From: Gammaproteobacteria bacterium
GTDB lineage: Bacteria > Pseudomonadota > Gammaproteobacteria > Chromatiales > Chromatiaceae
NCBI GenBank assembly: GCA_015767355.1
Contig: JADWMH010000151.1
Location: 1 to 5,330, forward strand
Direction: 5' to 3'
DNA length: 5,330 bases
Both the position numbers and the translations under genes were made by a program. Below are positions 1-5,191 of this stretch, piece after piece (position 1 is the first letter of the stretch; the number at the start of each line of letters is the position of its first letter). A model generated the notes under the pieces. That model had not been told where the DNA came from. It saw only the letters and a list, made by a program, of their open reading frames with translations, and made no database searches.

Positions 1-39
1 TGGAATATTTCAAAAACTATGCCACGCCATTAGTCACTC

Positions 40-309
40 CTAATCTGCAGACTCAATCAACTCTCGTGTGGTAATCCCCTCCAGACGGATCTTGTTATCC
101 TTCAGGATCGCCTGCATGTGCTGCTGCCACACTCCCACGAGCGTCACCTTGATACGCTGCTTTTCCGCGTCTATCACCAGCCACAGCGGTGGTGGCTGCT
201 GCAGTTGCAGCCACAGCAGTGCCAGCAGTAACAGCGGCCCGGCAGCTATCGCCGCTACGATTACAGAAACCGCAGCAAAGGCAGAGTTTGTGAATAGCCC
301 GTTCATCAT
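40..309 (-). CDS. Small membrane-anchored protein of unknown function
   Basis: This 89-residue protein matches no family I recognise. Residues about 11-36 form one long hydrophobic stretch rich in Ala, Val and Leu, long enough for a transmembrane helix. A Gln/Pro spacer (QQPPP) follows, then a ~45-residue mixed-charge domain that looks like a short beta/alpha fold. The most likely topology is a single-pass inner-membrane protein with a small soluble tail. The reading frame opens with two adjacent ATG codons (309 and 306). The first overlaps the stop of the upstream gene as ATGA, and only a weak GGA stands upstream, so translation is probably coupled. It ends with TAG just before the window edge. 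The pairing with the upstream soluble helical protein suggests joint function. That the gene is real rests on the overlap and coherent protein composition; function is unknown. Confidence 0.7.
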   Translation of the reverse strand: MMNGLFTNSAFAAVSVIVAAIAAGPLLLLALLWLQLQQPPPLWLVIDAEKQRIKVTLVGVWQQHMQAILKDNKIRLEGITTRELIESAD

Positions 310-614
310 CTATTCTGTCCGCTACCGCGCACCAGTTCATCCATTTGCAGCATGGCCTGTCGCCACTCTTCACCTTGATTTTCACCAGAGACCATCACCT
401 CCATCAATGCATATGCCAGATTACGCTGCACCACTGACAAGTCCCGTAGTTTATTGAGCTTGAAGAGACACCCTGCCTGCTCATAATTGATGGTATTCAT
501 CAAGGCGTAGAGGATCAATGCACCCCCTGATTGAGGTGATTCCCGAATAGACTCTATGATCGCCTGCAATGTTTGTTGATGATCACGCGTTTTAGAATCT
601 CCAGTTGCTGTCAT
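306..614 (-). CDS. Small soluble helical protein of unknown function
   Basis: This is a 102-residue protein I do not recognise. It has no signal peptide or membrane segment. After a polar N-terminus (residues 1-13) it appears almost wholly alpha-helical, with amphipathic stretches (for example QTLQAIIESIRES and NLAYALMEVMVSG) and one cysteine, so it is probably a small cytosolic helical-bundle protein. The ATG at 614 is the only usable start: an in-frame TGA lies seven codons upstream. AAGGGG stands only about 1 nt before it, closer than a normal Shine-Dalgarno site, so expression may be weak or the leader very short. Its TGA overlaps the ATG of the membrane gene downstream by 4 bp, which implies a two-gene operon with translational coupling. 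It is divergent from the secreted coiled-coil gene. Nothing visible suggests nucleotide binding or catalysis. Confidence 0.7.
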   Translation of the reverse strand: MTATGDSKTRDHQQTLQAIIESIRESPQSGGALILYALMNTINYEQAGCLFKLNKLRDLSVVQRNLAYALMEVMVSGENQGEEWRQAMLQMDELVRGSGQNR

Positions 615-625
615 ACCCCTTGCCG

Positions 626-654
626 ATAAATCTCATTGAGAATTAAATAATCAA
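626..654 (-). promoter_or_regulatory. Candidate promoter for the two small minus-strand genes
   Basis: Read on the minus strand, TTGATT (649-654) and ATTTAT (626-631) are separated by 17 nt in an AT-rich stretch, a weak sigma-70-like arrangement. It would start transcription only a few nucleotides upstream of the ATG at 614, giving a very short leader, in keeping with the poor Shine-Dalgarno spacing there. The match is partial and the region is AT-rich, so it could be chance. Confidence 0.25.
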
Positions 655-701
655 CGCAAAATATGATACTCTTTTGAGTTCCATGCAGTTCGTAATTCTC
701 T

Positions 702-705
702 GGAG
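702..705 (+). promoter_or_regulatory. Shine-Dalgarno site of the secreted coiled-coil gene
   Basis: GGAG stands 6 nt before the ATG at 712. This fixes the start and places the signal peptide at the very N-terminus. Upstream, TATGAT at 662-667 is a possible -10 element, but TTGAGA (636-641), the nearest -35-like hexamer, is 20 nt away, so I do not call a promoter. Confidence 0.7.
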
Positions 706-711
706 AACACA

Positions 712-2445
712 ATGCAGCTTAAACACACCTTAGTGGCGTCGACTGTCGCCGCAATTCTATCAGTCGCTCCATCCATGGCTGCAGCAGAAAACTGCTCGGC
801 CTCACTCATGACTGGTGAGGAGCGCGCAGCACATAAAACAAAAATGCAGACCATGTCTACTGAAGAGTGGAACACATACCGCAACGAACAATACAAAGTT
901 TACCAGCAACGCGCACAGAAAATCGGTTGTGATATACCGGCAACCCCACCCTGGCAGACAGCCGTGTCATCAGTTCCTGATGCAGGCGCCGTTGATACTG
1001 CAAAACAGAAAGCTGCAGCAACCGCAGATGCGACTCCGGCTGCAGCAGTCGAAGATCTGCGCATGCAGGCCCAGGCGCAGCAGCAGGCTGCACAAAAGGC
1101 TGCCGCAGAGAGACGCGATGTCATGCAGAAACGCATGCAGGCAGCACAGCAGCAACCGGCTGCTCAACAGCAGAAACCAACACCAGCTGCAGCCAAGGCG
1201 CCGGAAGCCGCTGCAACCACACCCGCTCTTCCTGCTGATGATACGCACAAGGCTGCTCAAGAGCGCCGTCAGGCTGCAATGAAAGATATGGAACAGCGTC
1301 GCAAAGAGGCCGATGCGCGTCGTCAGGCAATGCAAAAAGAGATGGAGGGGCGACGCAAAGCAGCTCAGGAGCGCTATGAAGCCGCCAGGAAAAAACTTGA
1401 CGAAAAGCGTGCTCAACAACATGCTGAAAGCGCAACAGCAGCCGCTGAAAAATCGCCAACGCCAGCTGAGCAGAGTAAAGCCATGCCGGCTGCTGCTGCA
1501 GAATCCGACAAGCTGCGTAAAGAGGCTGAAGAGCGCCGCCAGACTGCAATGAAAGAGATGGAGCAGCGTCGAAAAGGTGCAGAAGCACGTCGCCAGGCAA
1601 TAGAGAAAGAGATGAGCGAAAAACGCGCTGCAATGGAGAAGCAACATGCCGGTGCCGAGGCAGCTCTACAAACCGATATTGCTAAACAGCGCAAGGAGGC
1701 TGACGAGCGATTTAAGGCTGCAGCTGAAGAGATGGAGCAGCACCGCAAGAAAGCCGATGCCCGCCACCAGGCTGCAATGAAAGAGATGCATGAGGTGGGC
1801 GCTGAATCCAGGCAACCGCAATCCACTCCAGCAGTCGCCGAACCAGCAACCGCTGCTGCAAACGCGCCTCAACAAGCTGCAGCCAAAACAGGTGAAGCAA
1901 AAGGGGCGGCAGCCGATCAGGGCGAAACACAACTTCGCGCACCTCGGCAGGCACAACCCGAAATGAGCCGGGAGGAGTGGATGAAGCAGGTCGAAGCTCG
2001 TCGACATGCGGCAATGGAGCGCAGAAAAGCCAGACGCACTGAAATGCAAAAGCGCTCACAGGATCAGCGTATGCCTGCGCGCACCGGCGCACAAATGCCT
2101 ACAGCCGAGCAGCAGCAACGCTACGAGAAGAGACGCCAGGAGATGCAACAACGCCGGGCGCTACAGGAAAAACGCCGGCAGCAGTACCGGAAAGAGATGC
2201 AAAAACGCATGGACAGCGCCATCGACAATCTGCCTGCGGCGCCAATGGATGCCGAACCATCAGCACCGGCAATGCGCCAGCAGCAACGCCGCCCAGCCCC
2301 CCGCCCCCCACAGGATTATGGACGCAGAGCTGACGCGCCCTATGGTTATGAGAGGGCGCCTGCTCAATACAGAGGCCCATCTGCTCAACCGCGTGATTAC
2401 AACGCCAGGCCTCCCATGCCTTATGGCAACGACTATCCGCGATAG
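712..2445 (+). CDS. Exported Ala/Gln/Arg-rich coiled-coil repeat protein
   Basis: This 577-residue protein starts with a Sec signal peptide (Lys4 and His5, hydrophobic core about 7-19, likely cleavage after Ala25 in SMAAAEN); no lipobox is present. The first mature segment (28-80) has the form CSASLMTGEERAAHKTKM...TEEWNTYRNEQ...QQRAQKIGC. This resembles a short motif (LMT..ER...R..M....T.EE...YR.E....M..RA...G) that I recall at the N-terminus of several proteobacterial exported proteins. Its ends carry the only two cysteines, Cys28 and Cys73, a plausible disulfide in the periplasm. Residues 110-370 alternate Ala/Pro/Gln-rich linkers with charged helices built from ERRQ.AM..MEQRRK.A.ARRQA units, predicted coiled coil. 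Residues 420-500 are a further Arg/Gln/Met-rich helix. Residues 524-577 are Pro/Tyr/Arg-rich and probably disordered. The protein is strongly basic and TolA-like in texture, though I see no TolA domain. A role as an envelope-spanning, scaffold or polyanion-binding protein is inference. It is monocistronic and ends at the terminator at 2464-2495. Confidence 0.85.
   Translation: MQLKHTLVASTVAAILSVAPSMAAAENCSASLMTGEERAAHKTKMQTMSTEEWNTYRNEQYKVYQQRAQKIGCDIPATPPWQTAVSSVPDAGAVDTAKQKAAATADATPAAAVEDLRMQAQAQQQAAQKAAAERRDVMQKRMQAAQQQPAAQQQKPTPAAAKAPEAAATTPALPADDTHKAAQERRQAAMKDMEQRRKEADARRQAMQKEMEGRRKAAQERYEAARKKLDEKRAQQHAESATAAAEKSPTPAEQSKAMPAAAAESDKLRKEAEERRQTAMKEMEQRRKGAEARRQAIEKEMSEKRAAMEKQHAGAEAALQTDIAKQRKEADERFKAAAEEMEQHRKKADARHQAAMKEMHEVGAESRQPQSTPAVAEPATAAANAPQQAAAKTGEAKGAAADQGETQLRAPRQAQPEMSREEWMKQVEARRHAAMERRKARRTEMQKRSQDQRMPARTGAQMPTAEQQQRYEKRRQEMQQRRALQEKRRQQYRKEMQKRMDSAIDNLPAAPMDAEPSAPAMRQQQRRPAPRPPQDYGRRADAPYGYERAPAQYRGPSAQPRDYNARPPMPYGNDYPR
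1261..1791 (+). repeat. Three in-gene copies of a ~30-codon repeat
   Basis: Within the secreted coiled-coil gene, 1261-1356 (residues 184-215), 1531-1626 (residues 274-305) and 1705-1791 (residues 332-360) encode aligned, gap-free copies of a charged helix. The pattern is ER-(R/F)-(Q/K)-x-A-x-x-(D/E)-MEQ-(R/H)-RK-x-A-(D/E)-AR-(R/H)-QA. Copies one and two also match well as DNA, which suggests duplication within the gene. Copy three has diverged. A looser related unit lies at about residues 427-450. Confidence 0.75.
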
Positions 2446-2463
2446 CTTAGGGAAGTTCTGAAC

Positions 2464-2495
2464 AAAAAAACGCCGGGATGGTCCCGGCGTTTTTT
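2464..2495. terminator. Bidirectional rho-independent terminator
   Basis: A perfect 8-bp GC-rich stem (CGCCGGGA at 2471-2478 paired with TCCCGGCG at 2482-2489) closes a 3-nt loop. It is flanked by seven A (2464-2470) and six T (2490-2495), so it gives a U-tract in both directions. It lies between the ends of two convergent genes and should stop transcription of the coiled-coil gene (plus) and of the transglycosylase operon (minus). Confidence 0.93.
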
Positions 2496-2530
2496 GTGCG
2501 TAAAGCTATGGACTGAAAAACCTTCAATAA

Positions 2531-3100
2531 CTATTTCACTCCATCCATCAGACCACGGATTCGCTTGACATAGTTGCGCGTCTCTTTCGGAGAGAAGGAT
2601 GAAACCTGATCCCAGGTTTCGATTTTCGAGTGTACCTTGTTCGCCTTTTTATAGGCTTTCCTCACCCCGCCGAAACCGGCATTGTAACTGCCGAAGGCAA
2701 ATGCCAGACGCTCATGGCTGGAGAAATCTTTCTTCCCCCAGTTCTTATACATCTGGCGATCATAGTAGATGCCTGCCGCAATATTCCAGCGTGGCGTTTT
2801 GATACCCAGCAGATGTGGATTCTTGCTCTTGATCTCTCTATAGGTTGAAGGGAGAATCTGCATAACGCCTACAGCCCCAGTTCGGCTCCTGGCGTGCGGT
2901 CTCAAATTCGACTCCGCGATCCCCTGGGCCTTGAACCAGCGCCAGTCGAAATTGGGTCCGAAATAGTGCTTAGAGTATTTGCGGAAATGGTGGTCATATT
3001 TGCTACTCCACTTTTTATCCGACAACGAAGGATCCTTGACTGCAGCCAGTGCAACTGCTGGAATCAACGGCGCCAGGAGCCACAACAGTGCACGCTGCAT
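2531..3100 (-). CDS. Exported single-domain lytic transglycosylase (SLT, MltF-like)
   Basis: This 189-residue enzyme should cleave the MurNAc-GlcNAc bond of peptidoglycan in the periplasm, forming 1,6-anhydro-MurNAc ends. It has a signal peptide (hydrophobic core about 4-19, cleavage near Ala19-Ala20, no lipobox cysteine) and then an SLT domain from about residue 50. The family signatures are present: catalytic Glu63 in GIAESNLRPHA, GAVGVMQILPST (75-86), the WNIAAGIYYD helix (105-114) and FGSYNAGFGGV (136-146). The C-terminal NYVKRIRGLM segment is also typical. The order resembles the catalytic half of MltF, but the amino-acid-binding-like half of MltF is absent, so it is a stand-alone domain and presumably soluble in the periplasm. 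Its ATG lies 1 nt after the TGA of the DUF350 gene with no good Shine-Dalgarno site, so it is probably translated by coupling. It ends near the shared terminator. Confidence 0.92.
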   Translation of the reverse strand: MQRALLWLLAPLIPAVALAAVKDPSLSDKKWSSKYDHHFRKYSKHYFGPNFDWRWFKAQGIAESNLRPHARSRTGAVGVMQILPSTYREIKSKNPHLLGIKTPRWNIAAGIYYDRQMYKNWGKKDFSSHERLAFAFGSYNAGFGGVRKAYKKANKVHSKIETWDQVSSFSPKETRNYVKRIRGLMDGVK

Positions 3101-3101
3101 A

Positions 3102-3332
3102 TCAGTTCAGCCCCAGCCCGACGACCAGCCCCAGTGCAGTGCCGATACCGATAAACATCCCCATGATCATCAGACCGACGGCCACATTCCCCTCCTGCAG
3201 CTGCTCGGGAATACTAAAGCTGACAAGATGGCTGAAGAGCTTGCAGCCCGTCCACATAAAAAACAGCGTCAGCACACCGCCAAAGAAGACATACAGCAGA
3301 TTAAGAACAACTGGATCAAGCGAGTCGGTCAT
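3102..3332 (-). CDS. DUF350-family small membrane protein, single repeat
   Basis: This 76-residue protein has two transmembrane helices (about 8-30 and 50-74). They are joined by a short polar loop ending in EGNVAVG (47-53), the conserved EGN-(V/x)-A segment of DUF350. Members of that family usually have about 130 residues in two such halves. This one has one half only, so it would need to dimerise to recreate the usual four-helix unit. The biochemical role of DUF350 is not established. A strong Shine-Dalgarno site (GGAGG at 3339-3343, 6 nt from the ATG) fixes the start. It is the first gene of an operon with the lytic transglycosylase, 1 nt apart, which points to an envelope function. Family membership is from the motif and topology; the link to cell-wall turnover is inference. 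Confidence 0.75.
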   Translation of the reverse strand: MTDSLDPVVLNLLYVFFGGVLTLFFMWTGCKLFSHLVSFSIPEQLQEGNVAVGLMIMGMFIGIGTALGLVVGLGLN

Positions 3333-3451
3333 TGTTTTCCTCCGGGAAATTATTATTCATTCGCTCGCGGCAATCAGAGAGCAGAGAGGCTCATCAAGCT
3401 GCCTCACTTCCCCCCAACTAAGACCTCCTCCGGTCATTGCCGCTGTTTCTA
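3333..3451 (-). promoter_or_regulatory. Leader of the DUF350-transglycosylase operon with possible short upstream reading frames
   Basis: Between the promoter and the DUF350 start lies a purine-rich leader of roughly 110 nt. It contains a second strong Shine-Dalgarno-like run (GGAGGAGG, 3422-3429) 6 nt before a TTG. That TTG opens a frame of seven codons. A GAGG, 7 nt before an ATG (3392-3394), opens a second frame of six codons, Met-Ser-Leu-Ser-Ala-Leu (3374-3394). A 5-bp hairpin (3386-3390 with 3401-3405) overlaps them. CCGGAGGA occurs both here and at the true start. Translated leader peptides are possible but unproven, and purine-rich sequence produces such motifs by chance. Confidence 0.25.
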
Positions 3452-3480
3452 AGCATAGGTTAGTATCGGGCAGCTATCAA
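3452..3480 (-). promoter_or_regulatory. Sigma-70-like promoter of the DUF350-transglycosylase operon
   Basis: On the minus strand, TTGATA (3475-3480, five of six to TTGACA) and TATGCT (3452-3457, four of six to TATAAT) are spaced by exactly 17 nt. They lie immediately downstream of the permease-like gene and upstream of the DUF350 gene. I see no terminator between that gene and this promoter, so readthrough from upstream is also possible. Confidence 0.6.
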
Positions 3481-3500
3481 GTTTAGCATCTGTAAATAGA

Positions 3501-4166
3501 CTACTTGCTGTGCAGATACTCTTCATCGCTAAAAGAAAACACCCATGCCGGTTTGAGTATCACGAGGATGGTGATGATCCAGCCATTGAGCATCGCTTCG
3601 GGAAAAAACATCAGTGGAATCCATGGATAGTAGTTATATGCCAGGGTCTCCGGGGCTATGTGTGCAGCATAGAGCAACAGCAGCGATGTCGTATAAGCCG
3701 CAAGCATCGCGATCAATCCGGCCGCCATGAATCCGTTCAACAACACATAGATAAAGAAATTACGCGGCAGCCAGGCTCGCGCCAGCAGCAGCAGGATCCA
3801 GGTAAGAGATGCCGGCAGCAGAACAGCAACCAGCGCCGTTGGAAAATAGCCACTCCAGTTGCCGAAGCCGGCGATAATGATGCCCGCCAATACCAGGCTT
3901 CCGCCCAGTATCGCAAAACACCAGCCAACCATCAGCGTCAACACTGTCATTGCGATCAGATGAAACGCTATCCCGGCCATCATCTCTACACGCATGGTCC
4001 AGAGCAGCATGATGAGCGCCAGAGATCCAAACAGGATTGATGAATTACTGCTGTCGAGCAGTTTGCGCCATGGCGCGTGACGCACTGCAGCGAGCACAAA
4101 CACCCCGTAGGTGATGCCGCAGGCCATCACAAAATCCGAACCAAATAGCTCACCTGAGAGCTGCAT
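3501..4166 (-). CDS. CbiM-like integral membrane protein (COG3235-type, ECF permease homologue)
   Basis: This 221-residue protein is hydrophobic almost throughout, with six to seven helices (about 12-28, 44-58, 66-87, 89-102, 108-130, 137-168 and 184-205). Motifs include APWRKLLD (31-38), FHLIAMTVLTLM around His69, LPRNFFIY (133-140), and FPEAMLNGWIITILVILKP (188-206) followed by an acidic DEEYL tail. This is the pattern of ~220-residue gammaproteobacterial proteins annotated as energy-coupling-factor permeases, distant relatives of the metal-binding CbiM/NikM components. His69 could correspond to a CbiM metal ligand. The N-terminal His-2 that CbiM/NikM use is replaced by Gln, and no CbiN, CbiQ or CbiO partner lies in the window, so cobalt or nickel uptake should not be assumed. 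AGAGG (4174-4178), 7 nt before the ATG, supports the start and lies inside the end of the inserted element. The gene follows the sugar kinase on the same strand. Confidence 0.72.
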   Translation of the reverse strand: MQLSGELFGSDFVMACGITYGVFVLAAVRHAPWRKLLDSSNSSILFGSLALIMLLWTMRVEMMAGIAFHLIAMTVLTLMVGWCFAILGGSLVLAGIIIAGFGNWSGYFPTALVAVLLPASLTWILLLLARAWLPRNFFIYVLLNGFMAAGLIAMLAAYTTSLLLLYAAHIAPETLAYNYYPWIPLMFFPEAMLNGWIITILVILKPAWVFSFSDEEYLHSK

Positions 4167-4173
4167 TTAAGAA

Positions 4174-4178
4174 CCTCT
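4174..4178 (-). promoter_or_regulatory. Shine-Dalgarno site lying inside the element end
   Basis: AGAGG on the minus strand stands 7 nt before the ATG at 4166. It belongs to the CCTCT of the element's terminal repeat, and is enclosed by short GAAC/GTTC arms (4171-4174 and 4185-4188), which are too short to say that it is masked. Confidence 0.6.
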
Positions 4179-4202
4179 GAATAAGTTCATGGGATGGGGG
4201 TT

Positions 4203-4260
4203 CGGGGGAAGGGCAATCTGGAGGCCCATTGTAATTTATTGAAAGATAACCCTTCCCCCG
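4203..4260. repeat. Perfect 11-bp inverted repeat with 36-nt loop
   Basis: CGGGGGAAGGG (4203-4213) and CCCTTCCCCCG (4250-4260) are exact reverse complements. The transcript of the kinase gene would form this stem before the permease-like gene. No U-tract follows, so it is not an ordinary intrinsic terminator. It could protect the 3' end of the kinase message or be part of the inserted element's fold. Confidence 0.7.
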
Positions 4261-4280
4261 TAGACAAACTTGCAGGAATG

Positions 4281-4313
4281 CTCTGGTCGAGGCGCGAAGC
4301 GACTTGATCAGAG
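4281..4313 (+). repeat. 15-bp-stem hairpin with GAA loop
   Basis: Arms 4281-4295 and 4299-4313 pair over 15 positions around a GAA loop (4296-4298), with one G-A mismatch and two G-U pairs when read as plus-strand RNA. On the minus strand the two G-U pairs become A-C mismatches, so the fold is better in plus orientation. The outer arm copies the CTCTG motif seen at both ends of the surrounding element. Confidence 0.6.
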
Positions 4314-4318
4314 CTTCA

Positions 4319-5191
4319 TTAGAGGAAAATATCCTCCACCCCTTCCATGCCGCACTTCTGCCCCGCCAGCCGACACCCCTGTTCCAGCGCTTCCATGGGA
4401 GTTGCAGCCTGTATGAGCGCATGTATGACCGCAGCATTGAAAACATCACCCGCTGCAATGCTGTCAACAACTGTCGGGATCCTGAGCGCAGGAGCATGCA
4501 GCAGCTCTCCATGCCGGTCGAGCGCCCATGCGCCCTGATCACCCCAGGCGCAAAACAACAGCGGCCGCTGCTCGCCCAACTGCTGTGCTACACCCGTCAA
4601 CAGGGATTCTGCATTACCGCACCCCGATGACAGCGCATAGTGGCGGGAAAACAGCAGCACCTCCGGCAGGTGAAACAACGCCTCGATGCCGGGACGCGGC
4701 TTCTCAATCTCGACACTCATGCGCAAGCCTTCGCTTCCTGAGAGAGTGCTCAACATCACTTCCAGCTCATCAGGATTCCTGCCTTCAAAATGGATCCATT
4801 GAAACTCACCAGGATCAACGTCCTCAAGAAACCACTCTGCACGATATTCGGGTAGATCACGCAAATGCATAATCGTCCTGGAGCCACTCTCTTCACTAAG
4901 CGTGATATAGGAGGTTGGCAGCTTGCCTGCAGTCAGGTGGCGCACATGACGAAGATCGATCTGCTGTCCACGCAGCACCTCCTCAATAAAGGCTGCATCC
5001 GGACTCTGCGGCAATACGCCTGCCCAGGCACAGTCATGCCCAAGCTGCGACAGCACAGTCAGTGTATTGGTTGCGTTACCGCCACGAGAGCGCCGCTGCG
5101 ACAGCACGCGCACTTCACTATCTTCAAGCGGATAGCATTCAACCCGGTTGATAATATCCAGAGTCGCTATGCCCACACCGAGTATTTTCAT
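4319..5191 (-). CDS. Ketohexokinase-like PfkB-family sugar kinase
   Basis: This 290-residue cytosolic kinase should transfer phosphate from ATP to a sugar hydroxyl. From memory it follows the human ketohexokinase (fructokinase) sequence almost end to end: Asp12 in GIATLDII; YPLEDSEVRVLSQRRSRGGNA (20-40), with the GGN substrate loop at 37-39; the beta-clasp ESGSRTI (101-107); QWIHFEGRNPDE (131-142); SVEIEKPR (159-166); LFCAWGDQGAWAL (212-224); and the C-terminal GCRLAGQKCGMEG (272-284). The ATP/anion-hole motif is DSIAAGD (243-249) with catalytic Asp249. The more usual form is DT.GAGD, but Ser and Ala at those places still fit the PfkB signature. Length is near the 298 residues of the human enzyme. 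Fructose to fructose-1-phosphate is the inferred reaction; another ketose or a nucleoside is possible. The start has no clear Shine-Dalgarno site. The TAA stop abuts the inserted element. Confidence 0.88.
   Translation of the reverse strand: MKILGVGIATLDIINRVECYPLEDSEVRVLSQRRSRGGNATNTLTVLSQLGHDCAWAGVLPQSPDAAFIEEVLRGQQIDLRHVRHLTAGKLPTSYITLSEESGSRTIMHLRDLPEYRAEWFLEDVDPGEFQWIHFEGRNPDELEVMLSTLSGSEGLRMSVEIEKPRPGIEALFHLPEVLLFSRHYALSSGCGNAESLLTGVAQQLGEQRPLLFCAWGDQGAWALDRHGELLHAPALRIPTVVDSIAAGDVFNAAVIHALIQAATPMEALEQGCRLAGQKCGMEGVEDIFL

Larger units (their letters stand above)
4170..4318. mobile_element. MITE-like or IS-derived non-coding element with imperfect terminal inverted repeats
   Basis: The ~149-bp gap between the kinase and permease-like genes is bounded by related ends. 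GAACCTCTGAATAAGTTC (4171-4188) and the reverse complement of 4300-4317, GAAGCTCTGATCAAGTCG, agree at 13 of 18 positions (13 of the outer 16). TTA flanks both sides (4167-4169 and 4319-4321), a possible 3-bp target duplication. The right-hand copy is part of the kinase stop codon. Inside lie a perfect 11-bp inverted repeat (4203-4213 with 4250-4260) and a long hairpin (4281-4313). No coding frame fits. The features suit a small transposase-dependent element or the remnant of one. A 3-bp duplication alone is weak evidence; multiple genomic copies would be the proof. Confidence 0.5.

Noticed and set aside
1..39. Start of another gene beyond the small membrane gene
   Set aside because: The ATG and GTG candidates on minus stop within a few codons (for example Met-Ala-Trp-His-Ser-Phe). 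A TTG at 11-13 cannot be judged at the window edge.
636..667. TTGAGA and TATGAT as a promoter for the coiled-coil gene
   Set aside because: The spacing is 20 nt, outside the usual 16-18 nt range; no better pair was found.
970..1826. Long open frames on the minus strand (up to 225 codons) opposite the coiled-coil gene
   Set aside because: They are shadows of a low-complexity Ala/Gln/Arg gene. Their products are Cys/Leu/Ser-rich with no domain logic, while the plus frame has a signal peptide, Shine-Dalgarno site and ordered repeats.
2979..3486. Plus-strand frames of 145-157 codons over the DUF350-transglycosylase operon
   Set aside because: They run antisense to genes with clear family motifs and cross the promoter and leader. 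Their composition is not protein-like.
4203..4260. Inverted repeat considered as an intrinsic terminator for the kinase
   Set aside because: The loop is 36 nt and no T-tract follows the stem on the minus strand.
4150..4542. 130-codon minus-strand frame across the element and kinase end
   Set aside because: It overlaps the kinase in another frame and spans the non-coding element. It has no Shine-Dalgarno site or recognisable motif.
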